Of a stretch of 64,000 nucleotides of DNA, positions 44,056 to 52,533 are shown one piece after another (positions within the stretch are counted from its first letter, which is position 1; the number at the start of each line of letters is the position of its first letter). The DNA comes from an uncultured Bacteroidales bacterium. Lineage in GTDB: Bacteria > Bacteroidota > Bacteroidia > Bacteroidales > Muribaculaceae. The DNA lies in assembly GCA_958418815.1 (NCBI GenBank), contig CATZGB010000002.1, positions 1-64,000 on the forward strand, in the 5' to 3' direction. Under the pieces are notes generated by a model. The model had not been told where the DNA came from and did not search any database. It saw nothing but the letters and a program-made list of their open reading frames with translations. The position numbers and the translations under genes were made by a program.

Positions 44056-45957
44056 TTACTTTTTGAGAAGACGGCTGTTGAATTCCTGCAGGGTCTGAAG
44101 CACGTTGCTCTTGACGTTGATGAAGTTCTCGATGCCGAGGGCCTTGAGGTCGTCGGCGCATGCGGGCGCTCCGGCCACGACAAACTCGGCGCGGCCGTCG
44201 AGGACCTTGAACGCCTCGGGAGCGAAAGTGGCGTATTCATCGTCGGAGGAGCAGAGAACCACGATGTCGGCCTTGGCCTCGATGGCGGCGTCGACACCCT
44301 CCTGCACGCTGTTGAACCCGATGTTGTCAATGATCTCGTAACCGGCGCAGCCGAAGAAGTTTGACGAGAACTGGGCGCGGGCGAGGCGCATGGCCAGGTT
44401 GCCGATGGTGAGCATGAACACCTTCGGGCGGTTTGAGGCCGCTTCGGTGGCAAGACGGAGAAGCTCGAAGTCGCTCGCCATGCGGGCCTGGTTGAGGGCC
44501 TTTTCGGGATTGGTCTGGCAGTCGCCGCCACATCCGCAAGCATGGGCCTGCTCCTGGCCTTTCACCTTGTCTTCCTCGCAAGCCGCCGACGAACCGGCCT
44601 CGATCTTGGCCTCGGCGAACTCGTTGAAGTTGGGGAACTGGTTGGTGCCGAGGAGGATTTCCTTGCGGCGGGCCATACCGTCATGACGTTTGGCGGCAGA
44701 GGCGTTGACGGCCTTCTGCACGTCGCCTTCGTTGACGCAGGCGAAGAATCCGCCTTTCTCCTCCACTTCGAGGAAGAGCTTCCATGCCTCCTTGGCGATG
44801 GAGACGGTAAGGGTCTCCACATAATATGAACCGCCTGCGGGGTCGGCCACCTTGTCGAGATGGCTCTCCTCCTTGAGCAGGAGCTGCTGGTTGCGGGCGA
44901 TGCGCTCCGAGAATTCATCTGGAGTCTTGTAGGGAACGTCAAACGGGGTGACGGTCAGGGAGTCGACTCCGGCAAGGGCTGCCGACATCGCCTCTGTCTG
45001 GCTGCGCAGCAGGTTGACGTGGGCATCATAAAGGGTCTGGTTGAAACGCGAGGTGACAGCGTGGAGGGCCATCTTGCAGTCCTCTTTCTCGATGGGCTTG
45101 TACTGCTCGGCGATCTGCGCCCAGAGCATGCGGGCGGCGCGGAACTTGGCAAGCTCCATGAAGTAGTTGGAGCTGACACCCATGTTGAACTTCACGCGCT
45201 CGGCGACAACGGCGGGTTTCAACCCTGCCTCGGTCAGCAGGGTCATCCACTGCGCGCCCCAAGCCAGGGCGTAGCCGAGTTCCTGGAAGATATAGCAACC
45301 GGCGTTGTTGAACACCACCGAGTTGACGGCCAGGCAGCGCAGACCGGGCACATCGGCCACGATTCCGAGCATTCCGGCGGCTTCGGCGGCGACAGCCTTG
45401 GCGTCGACATCGGCGCCGTGGCGGAACGCGCGTTTTAGCGGGTCATAATTGATCGAGCCATTGAACACCTTCTCGAGCTTGTGGGCCTTGAGCCATTCCA
45501 CGAGGGCGGCGGCCAGGTCGAGGGCCTTGCGGGGGCAGGTGTTGAAATTCAGCTCCACCTCGGCGACATTGATGTCTTTGAGGAGGATGTCAAGGGTCTC
45601 GATAGTAGGCTCCTTGACGGTGAAGCCCAGGGAGTTGACCCCTTTTCCGAGAACGTCGAGGGCCACGCGGTTGGCCTCGGCGGGGTCTGCGGGGAGAATC
45701 TCCTGACGGGTGAGCCAGTGGTTGTTGTCACGCGTACCCCTCACATAAGGGAACTCGCCCGGGAGGGAGCCGGTGGTTTTGAAATCGGCGATGTCCTCGC
45801 GGCGGTACATCGGCTGCACCGAGAAACCCTCATCGGTTCTCCACACCAGTTTCTTGTCGAAGGGGACACCCTTGAGATCGGCATCAACCTTAGCCTTCCA
45901 GGTCTCGTAGGAGACGGGAGGGAACTGGGTGAACAGTTTTTCTTTATTTTCTGCCAT
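44056..45957 (-). CDS. mutA: Methylmalonyl-CoA mutase small subunit
   Basis: 633 residues from the Met at 45957; upstream in-frame codons are rejected because the structured leader lies there and MAENKEKLFTQFPPV is the usual start. Homologous to MutB but the C-terminal B12-like domain lacks the D-x-H-x-x-G ligand (TIGNLAMRLARAQF stands in its place), as expected for the non-catalytic subunit. Unusual: a Cys-rich insert near residues 485-500 (HACGCGGDC) in the linker before the C-terminal domain, possibly a metal-binding site. Confidence 0.94.
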   Translation of the reverse strand: MAENKEKLFTQFPPVSYETWKAKVDADLKGVPFDKKLVWRTDEGFSVQPMYRREDIADFKTTGSLPGEFPYVRGTRDNNHWLTRQEILPADPAEANRVALDVLGKGVNSLGFTVKEPTIETLDILLKDINVAEVELNFNTCPRKALDLAAALVEWLKAHKLEKVFNGSINYDPLKRAFRHGADVDAKAVAAEAAGMLGIVADVPGLRCLAVNSVVFNNAGCYIFQELGYALAWGAQWMTLLTEAGLKPAVVAERVKFNMGVSSNYFMELAKFRAARMLWAQIAEQYKPIEKEDCKMALHAVTSRFNQTLYDAHVNLLRSQTEAMSAALAGVDSLTVTPFDVPYKTPDEFSERIARNQQLLLKEESHLDKVADPAGGSYYVETLTVSIAKEAWKLFLEVEEKGGFFACVNEGDVQKAVNASAAKRHDGMARRKEILLGTNQFPNFNEFAEAKIEAGSSAACEEDKVKGQEQAHACGCGGDCQTNPEKALNQARMASDFELLRLATEAASNRPKVFMLTIGNLAMRLARAQFSSNFFGCAGYEIIDNIGFNSVQEGVDAAIEAKADIVVLCSSDDEYATFAPEAFKVLDGRAEFVVAGAPACADDLKALGIENFINVKSNVLQTLQEFNSRLLKK

Positions 45958-46154
45958 GATATATAAAGAGGTTAACAATAGTTTGCATACACAGCTGCTC
46001 CCCGGGGATTTCCCGGGAAAACGGCGGTCATAGGTTTCAGAAAACACGGATTCTTCATGGTAACAGATTCCGAAAATATCTCCTCCCTGGCGGGGCGGTT
46101 ATAACCCAAATCCGCCCGGGTGATATTAAAATTTCCAAAAACAGTTCAATGCCA
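45958..46154 (-). promoter_or_regulatory. Long structured 5' leader of mutA-mutB
   Basis: About 190 nt of untranslated RNA between the predicted start and the mutA ATG. A compact element at 46127-46075 (minus) has a closing helix AATATC/GATATT, a CCC/GGG pair and a GGGCGG/CCGCCC hairpin with a 13-nt loop. A second weaker hairpin (CGGAATC with GAATCCG) and two CCCGGG-type palindromes follow. I do not see the conserved boxes of the cobalamin riboswitch. A regulatory RNA is plausible but unproven. Confidence 0.5.
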
Positions 46155-46185
46155 CAAATTTACTAAACTTTTTGGAATCATCAAC
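46155..46185 (-). promoter_or_regulatory. Promoter of mutA-mutB
   Basis: TAAATTTG (46162-46155) with a near -33 GTTG (46185-46182) 19 nt upstream. The remaining 46186-46299 toward the hydrolase gene shows nothing recognisable. Confidence 0.5.
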
Positions 46186-46299
46186 AATTTGCAAGAAAAA
46201 TTTCGGCGGCTCCACGAAAAACACCCCCCACGCCTGACTCTCCCGACCGAAACTCACTACAAACCGCACCCCTATGGCTATCACCTGCCGCCTGACCCG

Positions 46300-47319
46300 T
46301 CACTCCACGAACTCGGGCTGCCGGCCGAGCCATCTGAACATCGACTCGTAGACCGCACGGCGCACACGCGGACGGGAAAGGACGAGGTCATGCAGACCGC
46401 TGTCGACAATCGCCTCGGTCACGTTGTAGCCCATACGGCGTCCGCGGGCCGATATGGAGTCGACATTCAAGACCGCGTCTCCGCTGTTGGCCAGCGGACT
46501 CCACCCGTCGGGATATACGCTGCGCCGCGAGCGCATCAGATAGACCGGCACCTTTATCGCCCTCCCGTTCTCGACCAGCTGCTTGTGGCCCTGGTCGATG
46601 GCGCGCACCCAGCCGAGGGAAATCGGGGCCGGATGGATGAGCTTTAGAGTGGTGTCAAACTCCCACTCGCCGTGGAGCGACTTCAGCAGGCTTTCACCAT
46701 AGGCCGTGTCATCTCCTTGTGACATGTACACATCCGGCAGCCACTTTCCGGTAGCGGCGGCCAGGGGGATGACAGCCTTGCGCATGAACCCCGTGAAATT
46801 CCAGTCGAGAAACGGACTGTTGAGAATCAGGGCCTTTATCTCGGGGGCGGGAGCGGCCTCCATATACAACGATGTTATGAGGCCGCCGGTGGAGTGGCCC
46901 ATCAGCACTATGTCGGTCACGCTGTCGCGGCGCATGCGCGCTATGGCCGAGTCTATGTCGGCGAAATACTCCGCCATGTCGCGCACCTCATACCGGTGCT
47001 GGCCGGGCTGGAGCGAACGCCCGTATTTGCGCAGGTCGACGGCATAAAACCCATAGCCCGAATCATTGAACTCGCGCCCCATCGAGTCCTGGAAGAAATA
47101 GTCGTTGTAACCGTGGACATACAATACCGCCTTGCGAGGCTTCTTCCCCTCGGGCAACCGCCTGATGACGGTCGACACCACTTTGCCGGAATAGTCGTCA
47201 GGCTGGTTCACTGTCTCGACCTCATAGCCAGATTTCCCCAGCAACGGGTCTGCCACCCAAGACAGCAGCATGGGGGCGAGCATCAGAGAGAGGAGTATCA
47301 ATACGGAGTCACGTCTCAT
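46300..47319 (-). CDS. Alpha/beta hydrolase (monoacylglycerol lipase / lysophospholipase-like)
   Basis: 339 residues from the Met at 47319, where MRRDSVLILLSLMLAPMLLSW forms a signal or anchor helix. Hydrolase_4-like fold: oxyanion VLYVHGYNDYF, nucleophile elbow GHSTGG with Ser143, and a late SGLHDLVLS with the likely catalytic His. Exported or membrane-anchored serine hydrolase, substrate probably lipid esters. It has its own full promoter and is divergent from the aguAB operon. Confidence 0.83.
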   Translation of the reverse strand: MRRDSVLILLSLMLAPMLLSWVADPLLGKSGYEVETVNQPDDYSGKVVSTVIRRLPEGKKPRKAVLYVHGYNDYFFQDSMGREFNDSGYGFYAVDLRKYGRSLQPGQHRYEVRDMAEYFADIDSAIARMRRDSVTDIVLMGHSTGGLITSLYMEAAPAPEIKALILNSPFLDWNFTGFMRKAVIPLAAATGKWLPDVYMSQGDDTAYGESLLKSLHGEWEFDTTLKLIHPAPISLGWVRAIDQGHKQLVENGRAIKVPVYLMRSRRSVYPDGWSPLANSGDAVLNVDSISARGRRMGYNVTEAIVDSGLHDLVLSRPRVRRAVYESMFRWLGRQPEFVE

Positions 47320-47370
47320 AGTAGGCAATGTATTTCCACTTAAAACAAGGAGGAGAGGCAGATTGGTTCG

Positions 47371-47401
47371 CAAAGTTAACAAATGTTTTTAAGTCGGCAA
47401 A
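47371..47401 (-). promoter_or_regulatory. Bacteroidetes promoter of the alpha/beta hydrolase
   Basis: TTTG (47401-47398), 19-nt spacer, TAACTTTG (47378-47371). Confidence 0.65.
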
Positions 47402-47428
47402 TTTTACGTTATTTTCCAAAAATATCAT

Positions 47429-47436
47429 TATCTTTG
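47429..47436 (+). promoter_or_regulatory. -7 box of the putrescine operon
   Basis: TATCTTTG followed by C; -33 weak. Predicted start near 47443, leader about 70 nt to the 80-residue gene. Confidence 0.45.
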
Positions 47437-47510
47437 CCGCATATAGCCAAATAAAACAATGCCACGGGGCGCCCACTCCCTCCTTAGGCCCCGGTTAACC
47501 ATGACAGACA

Positions 47511-47753
47511 ATGGATTTTCAAGACATCACAGAAGTGTTCCATCAAGTAATCCGCCAGGCCGGCAGCATCGACATGGCCGAGGCGGAATTCAAAAAGATG
47601 GTGGGCGAGGATGATGAGCTTCACAAGCTCTACCGCCAGTGGTGCCACGAGGTCGGAAGTTCTGAGCGGCGTGGTTTCCTTGACTTCTGTGAGGAGTATC
47701 TCGACAATCAGGAGTCTATATGGGACACCCTTGACAACGACTACGACCGATGA
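47511..47753 (+). CDS. Conserved-looking acidic 80-residue protein in the putrescine operon
   Basis: Small acidic helical protein (DFQDITEVFHQVIRQAGSID to DNDYDR). No known motif. Its stop overlaps the aguA start by 4 nt (ATGA), so translation is coupled and it is probably a genuine partner or regulator. I recognise no family; similar short acidic proteins are usually annotated hypothetical. Confidence 0.65.
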   Translation: MDFQDITEVFHQVIRQAGSIDMAEAEFKKMVGEDDELHKLYRQWCHEVGSSERRGFLDFCEEYLDNQESIWDTLDNDYDR

Positions 47754-48817
47754 CCACCGCCACCCCACCTGTCCCTGGCAGGATAATGCCAGCCGAATGG
47801 GACTCAAGATTCGACGCCACCCTCATAGCGTGGCCTCACCGCGACACCGACTGGGCCGACATGCTCGACGATGTCGACCGATGCTACACCGACCTGACCA
47901 AGGCCCTGCTCCGCGCCGGGCAAAAGGTGGTCATCGCCACACCCGAGCCTGAGCGGGTCAAGGCGTTGCTGGCCGACGATATGGCCACAGGACACCTGCT
48001 CATAGCCCGTTGCCCCACAAACGACACCTGGACTCGCGACTACGGCCCGCTCACTGTCGAAGACAACACCGCCGACGGCAGCCTATCGGCTGTCGCATAC
48101 AAATTCAACGGCTGGGGCCTCAAATTCCCGTCTGACAAAGACAACCTCGCTTTCCTGTCTCTCGTGGCCGACAAGGCCCTGCGCACACCGGTTGCCCTGC
48201 GCAAGCGGTATGTGCTTGAGGGGGGCTCCATCGAGAGCGACGGCGAAGGCACCATCCTGACCACATCGGAGTGCATGCTGTCTGTCAACCGCAACGGGTT
48301 CATCACCAAGGAGGAGGTCGAGCGCGAACTTGCCGCCGGCCTGGGCGCAACCCGAGTGCTGTGGCTCGACCATGGCGCGTTGAAAGGGGACGACACCGAC
48401 AGCCATGTCGACACCATCGCCCGACTCGCGCCTGATGACACCATATTATATGTGAAGTCATACACCCCGGCCGACAGCCATACACCCGCGCTCGAACGCA
48501 TGGAGGAGCAGCTAAAGGAGTTCCGCACTCCCGACGGCAATCCCTACAACCTGATAGGACTGCCGCTCCCCTCCCCCATCCACGATGACAACGGCGACCG
48601 CCTGCCGGCGACATACGCCAACTTCCTCATCACCCCCCGGGCGGTGGTGATGCCGGTCTATGGCCAGCCCCGCAACGACGAGATGGCGGCCCACATGCTG
48701 TCAATCGCTTTCCCCGGCCACGAAATCATCACCGTTGACTGCCGCGCGCTAATCCGGCAGCACGGCTCGCTGCATTGCGCTACAATGCAGATTCCCGCCT
48801 CCTGGCTCCCGATATGA
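47750..48817 (+). CDS. aguA: Agmatine deiminase
   Basis: 355 residues, PAD-fold. Motifs: MPAEWDSRFDATLIAWPH near the N-terminus, DTWTRDYGPL, VLEGGSIESDGEGTIL, and the C-terminal GSLHCATMQIP with catalytic Cys343. Hydrolyses agmatine to N-carbamoylputrescine plus ammonia. Coupled by 4-nt overlaps to the genes on both sides. Confidence 0.95.
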   Translation: MTTATPPVPGRIMPAEWDSRFDATLIAWPHRDTDWADMLDDVDRCYTDLTKALLRAGQKVVIATPEPERVKALLADDMATGHLLIARCPTNDTWTRDYGPLTVEDNTADGSLSAVAYKFNGWGLKFPSDKDNLAFLSLVADKALRTPVALRKRYVLEGGSIESDGEGTILTTSECMLSVNRNGFITKEEVERELAAGLGATRVLWLDHGALKGDDTDSHVDTIARLAPDDTILYVKSYTPADSHTPALERMEEQLKEFRTPDGNPYNLIGLPLPSPIHDDNGDRLPATYANFLITPRAVVMPVYGQPRNDEMAAHMLSIAFPGHEIITVDCRALIRQHGSLHCATMQIPASWLPI

Positions 48818-49725
48818 AAACCAAAACACCGACCGATATGCCCGACAAAATAAAGGTGGCCCTCATACAGCAGGGCAAGACCGCCGACATAGCCGACAAC
48901 CGCGACCGCCTGGCCCGTGAAATCATCAAGGCAGCAGGCGAAGGCGCGAATCTGATTGTCAACCAGGAGCTGCACGACTCGCTGTATTTCTGCCAGGACG
49001 AGAATGTCGACACATTCGACCTCGCGGCAGACCTCGCCGGGGAGGCCACGGCCATGTATGCCCGGCTGGCGAAGGAACTGGGTGTGGTGATTGTCACCTC
49101 GATGTTTGAACGCCGTGCCGCCGGCCTGTATCACAACACAGCCGTGGTCTTCGACTCAGACGGCAGCGAGGCGGGCCGCTACCGCAAGACCCATATCCCC
49201 GACGACCCGGGATTCTACGAGAAATTCTATTTCACTCCCGGCGACCTCGGCATCAAGCCCATCCAGACCTCACTTGGCAAGCTCGGGGTGCTGGTATGCT
49301 GGGACCAGTGGTATCCCGAGGCCGCGCGCCTGATGGCCCTCCAGGGGGCGGAACTGCTGATTTACCCAACGGCCATTGGCTGGCAGGACACAGACCCGCA
49401 GGATGAGAAGCAGCGCCAGCGCGAGGCATGGATAACCGTGCAGCGCGGCCACGCCGTGGCCAACGGCATACCTGTGATAGCCGTCAACCGCGTCGGCCAT
49501 GAAGATGACCCCTCGGGGGTGACCGACGGAATCACATTCTGGGGGTCGAGCTTCGTGGCAGGCCCGCAGGGGGAATTCCTTTACCAGGCCCCCGATGACA
49601 GCGAGGCGACGGCCATCGTCGATGTCGACCTCAGGCGCAGCGAGAATGTGAGACGCTGGTGGCCTTTCCTGCGCGACCGCCGCATCGACATATATGACGG
49701 CTTGACAAAACGCTATCTCGACTGA
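48814..49725 (+). CDS. aguB: N-carbamoylputrescine amidase
   Basis: 303 residues from the ATG at 48814, which overlaps the aguA stop as ATGA; a Met at 48838 is an alternative. Nitrilase-superfamily triad: Glu in NQELHDSLYF, Lys in RKTHIPDD, and Cys162 in VCWDQWYPE. Converts N-carbamoylputrescine to putrescine, completing the arginine-agmatine route started by AguA. An ATPase/DUF4435 gene follows 16 bp later. Confidence 0.95.
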   Translation: MKTKTPTDMPDKIKVALIQQGKTADIADNRDRLAREIIKAAGEGANLIVNQELHDSLYFCQDENVDTFDLAADLAGEATAMYARLAKELGVVIVTSMFERRAAGLYHNTAVVFDSDGSEAGRYRKTHIPDDPGFYEKFYFTPGDLGIKPIQTSLGKLGVLVCWDQWYPEAARLMALQGAELLIYPTAIGWQDTDPQDEKQRQREAWITVQRGHAVANGIPVIAVNRVGHEDDPSGVTDGITFWGSSFVAGPQGEFLYQAPDDSEATAIVDVDLRRSENVRRWWPFLRDRRIDIYDGLTKRYLD

Positions 49726-49741
49726 CACATTCCCCCCTGAT

Positions 49742-51334
49742 ATGGAAATCCTCCTCCCGCCCGACCTGTCAGGCCAACGCAGCCCGCTGCCTCCGGCATC
49801 ACGCAGCCTGACCATCATCGGCGCGAACGGCGCCGGCAAGACCCGTTTTTCCCTGTTCATGGCCGAGAGCCTGGGCGAAAAGGCATTCAGGCTGTCTGCC
49901 CTGAAAGCCATATACGCCACCGGCGAGCCGAAAGAGGAGCTGGGCACCGTAGACGGGATTTATGTCAAGGCCCGCCAGTCACCGTCATTCCTGACCAACA
50001 CCGCCTCTACTACTTTCGACAGGCTCACAGCCCTGCTGCTAAACGAGGAGATAGCCTCGCTGGTCGAATACAAGATGGCCCAGACAGAGGTGGCGGCCGG
50101 ACGACGCGACGCGGCCATAGCCCCCACGACCAAGCTCGACGAGGTGATAGCCCGGTGGCAGGAGATTTTCCCCTCAAACCAGGTGCTGCGCCAAGGAGGC
50201 CGCCTGCTCTTCGCCCGCGACGGGCAGGATGACAGATACTCTCAGGTGCGCCTCTCCGACGGCGAGAAAGCCGTGCTGTATTACTTCGGGGCATTGCTCT
50301 ACGCTCCGCGCAACGCCGTGGTGTTTGTCGACTCCCCCGAGATGTTCCTACACCCCTCACTCCAGCAAAAGACATGGGACTCACTGGAGGCCATGCGGCC
50401 CGACTGCCGGTTTGTCTACACCACCCATGACCTCGACTTCACCGCCACCCGCCAGCGCGACCTGCTGCTGTGGGTGCGCGGCTACGACACCGCCGGGGAG
50501 GGCTGGGACTACACCATCCTGCCGCGCGGCGCAGGCATATCCGACGAGGTCTACATGGCCATCATCGGCTCACGCAACCCGGTGCTGTTCATCGAAGGTG
50601 ACGCGTCCCACTCCATCGACGCGAAGCTTTATCCGCTTGTGTTCAAAGACTTCACGGTGAAATCCCTTGGCAGCTGCGACAAGGTGATCGAATCGACACG
50701 CGCCTTCAACGACCAACGCGCCCTCCATCATCTCGAGAGCCGAGGCATAGTAGACCGCGACCGCCGCGACGAGGGGGAGGTGGCATACCTGCGAAGCAAA
50801 AACATATTCGTGCCGGAAGTGGCGGAAATCGAGAACATACTGATGCTGGAGGAGGTTGTCAGAACCGTGGCCGCGTTCAACGGCCGAGACGAAGACAAAG
50901 TCTTCCGGTCGGTAAAGAAATCAATCATGTCCATGTTCAGCCACGACCTGCGCGCCCAGGCGATGCTCCACACACGCCACCGCACAAAAAGGCTGATGGA
51001 GCGGCGCGTCGACGGCAAGTTCAACAACATAAACGCCTTTGAGCAGCACCTGGCCGGACTGGCCGGCGAACTGAATCCGCGCGGAGTCTACGAGCAACTG
51101 TGCCGCGAGTTCTCCCGGCTTGTGGCCGAGGAAAATTATGCCGGGGTTCTGAAAGTCTACAACCAGAAGTCAATGCTTCCCGGCTCCAATGTCTCCCAGC
51201 TCTGCGGGTTAAACGGCTCGAAAGACTCTTACGTCGGCTGCATCATATCGATACTGCGGCGCGACACACCCGCTTCACGCCGTATCAGGCGCGCCATCAC
51301 AGCCTGCTTCGGGCTTGACCCTGACAATGACTGA
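49742..51334 (+). CDS. Fused AAA-ATPase / DUF4435 (TOPRIM-like) protein, PARIS/OLD-like
   Basis: 530 residues. N-terminal ABC-type ATPase: Walker A GANGAGKT (27-34), signature LSDGEK (171-176), Walker B VVFVDSPE with Asp197 and Glu200, and a TTHD switch His. The C-terminal part matches DUF4435: LFIEGD with Glu285 as candidate catalytic Glu, then VDRD (Asp338, Asp340) and VAEIENIL, as in TOPRIM-type nucleases. Family knowledge: ATPase plus DUF4435 is the AriA/AriB composition of PARIS anti-phage systems, which also exist as single-chain fusions. It lacks the long coiled-coil insertion of SMC proteins. It shares the aguAB operon and ends at a strong terminator. A housekeeping role is also possible. 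Confidence 0.75.
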   Translation: MEILLPPDLSGQRSPLPPASRSLTIIGANGAGKTRFSLFMAESLGEKAFRLSALKAIYATGEPKEELGTVDGIYVKARQSPSFLTNTASTTFDRLTALLLNEEIASLVEYKMAQTEVAAGRRDAAIAPTTKLDEVIARWQEIFPSNQVLRQGGRLLFARDGQDDRYSQVRLSDGEKAVLYYFGALLYAPRNAVVFVDSPEMFLHPSLQQKTWDSLEAMRPDCRFVYTTHDLDFTATRQRDLLLWVRGYDTAGEGWDYTILPRGAGISDEVYMAIIGSRNPVLFIEGDASHSIDAKLYPLVFKDFTVKSLGSCDKVIESTRAFNDQRALHHLESRGIVDRDRRDEGEVAYLRSKNIFVPEVAEIENILMLEEVVRTVAAFNGRDEDKVFRSVKKSIMSMFSHDLRAQAMLHTRHRTKRLMERRVDGKFNNINAFEQHLAGLAGELNPRGVYEQLCREFSRLVAEENYAGVLKVYNQKSMLPGSNVSQLCGLNGSKDSYVGCIISILRRDTPASRRIRRAITACFGLDPDND

Positions 51335-51339
51335 AAAAG

Positions 51340-51381
51340 ACAGCAGAGCGGGGGCGCTTGTCGGCGCCCCCGCTCTGCTGT
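51340..51381 (+). terminator. 18-bp GC-rich hairpin after the DUF4435 gene
   Basis: Arms 51340-51357 and 51364-51381 are perfect complements with a 6-nt loop; strong terminator for the putrescine operon, and also just past the stop of the small minus-strand gene. Confidence 0.85.
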
Positions 51382-51424
51382 TGTATGTAGTATTAGTGTA
51401 TGATGTCGTTGACGGGCGGCAGAC

Positions 51425-51619
51425 TCACAGACGCGCTACCGAATCCCTGACAATCCAAGCCACCACCATTGCCGGCTGCGACAGGCCCACGGCCACCACA
51501 GTCTCGGCCTTGACCACAGGCTCGCAGCTTTCAGCACACAGCAAAGCGTCAACGTGGCTGTCGCAGAATGATGCCGCCGCTGCAATGATTGACATAAGAC
51601 ATATGGAAATTCTAAACAT
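51425..51619 (-). CDS. Small secreted or membrane peptide (64 residues)
   Basis: From the Met at 51619 the frame begins with a plausible signal peptide (MFRISICLMSIIAAAASFC), followed by a short Cys-containing mature part (DSHVDALLCAESCEP) and a hydrophobic stretch (TVVAVGLSQPAMVVAWIV). Three Cys remain after the signal. A -7-like GAACTTTG lies at 51654-51647. Plausible but unsupported by a known family; the overlapping plus-strand frame looks less protein-like. Confidence 0.45.
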   Translation of the reverse strand: MFRISICLMSIIAAAASFCDSHVDALLCAESCEPVVKAETVVAVGLSQPAMVVAWIVRDSVARL

Positions 51620-51722
51620 AGTCGGTTGAAGCTTTTGATTACGATGCAAAGTTCGTGAATCCCCGCCTCTTGTTTCTCAACATTTGTTGAAAAAGCTTGT
51701 TGACAACGATTTTTAACACTCG

Positions 51723-52286
51723 TTACCCGTTCTTGCGCAAGCGGCTCAGATGGGTCGGGGTGATATTGAGGTAAGACGCGATGTCTTTGAGCGAAAACAA
51801 CGAGAAGAGGTCGGGATGGCGGTCGAGCAGCTCCTCGTAACGCTCGCGCGGCGACTTGCGGTATAGCGCCATATAACGGTCATACACCGTGGAGAACACC
51901 CCCTCGGTCGACCGCATCACCACCTCGGCCAGCCGCGGGTCGGTCTTCATCCGCTCGGCCACCACGCTGGTGGAGACACACATTATCTCGCAGTCGGAGT
52001 CAGCAATTATCGACACCCTCGCCGGCATCCAGTACAACGAAAACGGGAAGTCGGTGACAAACTCCCCCGGAAACTCAAATCCGACCACATGCTCGGTGCC
52101 ATCCTCCGAGTATGTGACATACTTCAATGTTCCCCGCATCACGAAGCCTATGTAACGCCCTACCTGGCCGACACTGACAAACTCCTCTCCCCGCTCATAA
52201 CGGCGCAGTTCCCCCTCGGCGAGACAAAGATCCCGCCAGAAAGCAATGCCCGGAGTATCCATGTAGGTGTTGAAATTTTCGCTCAT
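51723..52286 (-). CDS. Crp/Fnr-family transcriptional regulator
   Basis: 187 residues. N-terminal cyclic-nucleotide-like beta barrel (about 25-110, with GRYIGFVMRGTLKYV and FEFPGEFVTDFPFSL), dimer helix, then a C-terminal winged helix-turn-helix with FSLKDIASYLNITPTHLSRLR. No [4Fe-4S] Cys set of Fnr is visible. DNA-binding regulator of unknown signal. A predicted long upstream transcript passes through the rod-shaped RNA element. Confidence 0.87.
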   Translation of the reverse strand: MSENFNTYMDTPGIAFWRDLCLAEGELRRYERGEEFVSVGQVGRYIGFVMRGTLKYVTYSEDGTEHVVGFEFPGEFVTDFPFSLYWMPARVSIIADSDCEIMCVSTSVVAERMKTDPRLAEVVMRSTEGVFSTVYDRYMALYRKSPRERYEELLDRHPDLFSLFSLKDIASYLNITPTHLSRLRKNG

Positions 52287-52358
52287 GGCAAATCAGTCAG
52301 CCGCGTCGGCCAGGCGGCGTGTTGTGGAGGCGGCCCCGGGCCGTCACCTGTTGAATAA

Positions 52359-52533
52359 GAAAAGCGCAAGCCGACTATGCCACGCCGTAAGTTGACGGTC
52401 CTGAGAAAACCTTGAATACAGATGTAACAATAGCAGCCCGCGCTATACGCGCGAGAATCCACTATGCCGGTCCTTGTATTCGATTTTGAAAGTTTCTCAG
52501 GTTTTCAACTCACAAGACAAGCATAACGCTTCC
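52359..52533 (-). ncRNA. Rod-shaped structured RNA candidate (6S RNA-like), about 175-180 nt
   Basis: The whole segment folds into one long imperfect hairpin. From the base: GAAGCG with CGCTTTTC, AGTTGA with TCAACT, CCTGAGAAAC with GTTTTCTCAGG, GAATACA with TGTATTC, and an apical CGCGC-GTATA-GCGCG. Large internal loops separate the helices. No frame fits. This architecture resembles 6S RNA, which mimics an open promoter, but could also be a crp-gene leader. Minus orientation is favoured by the TATCTTTG box at 52591-52584; a T run follows the arm in the plus sense, so orientation is uncertain. Confidence 0.45.

Noticed and set aside
45958..46154. Cobalamin riboswitch upstream of mutA
   Set aside because: Expected on functional grounds, but the conserved B12-box sequence and core layout are not visible; kept only as an unclassified structured leader.
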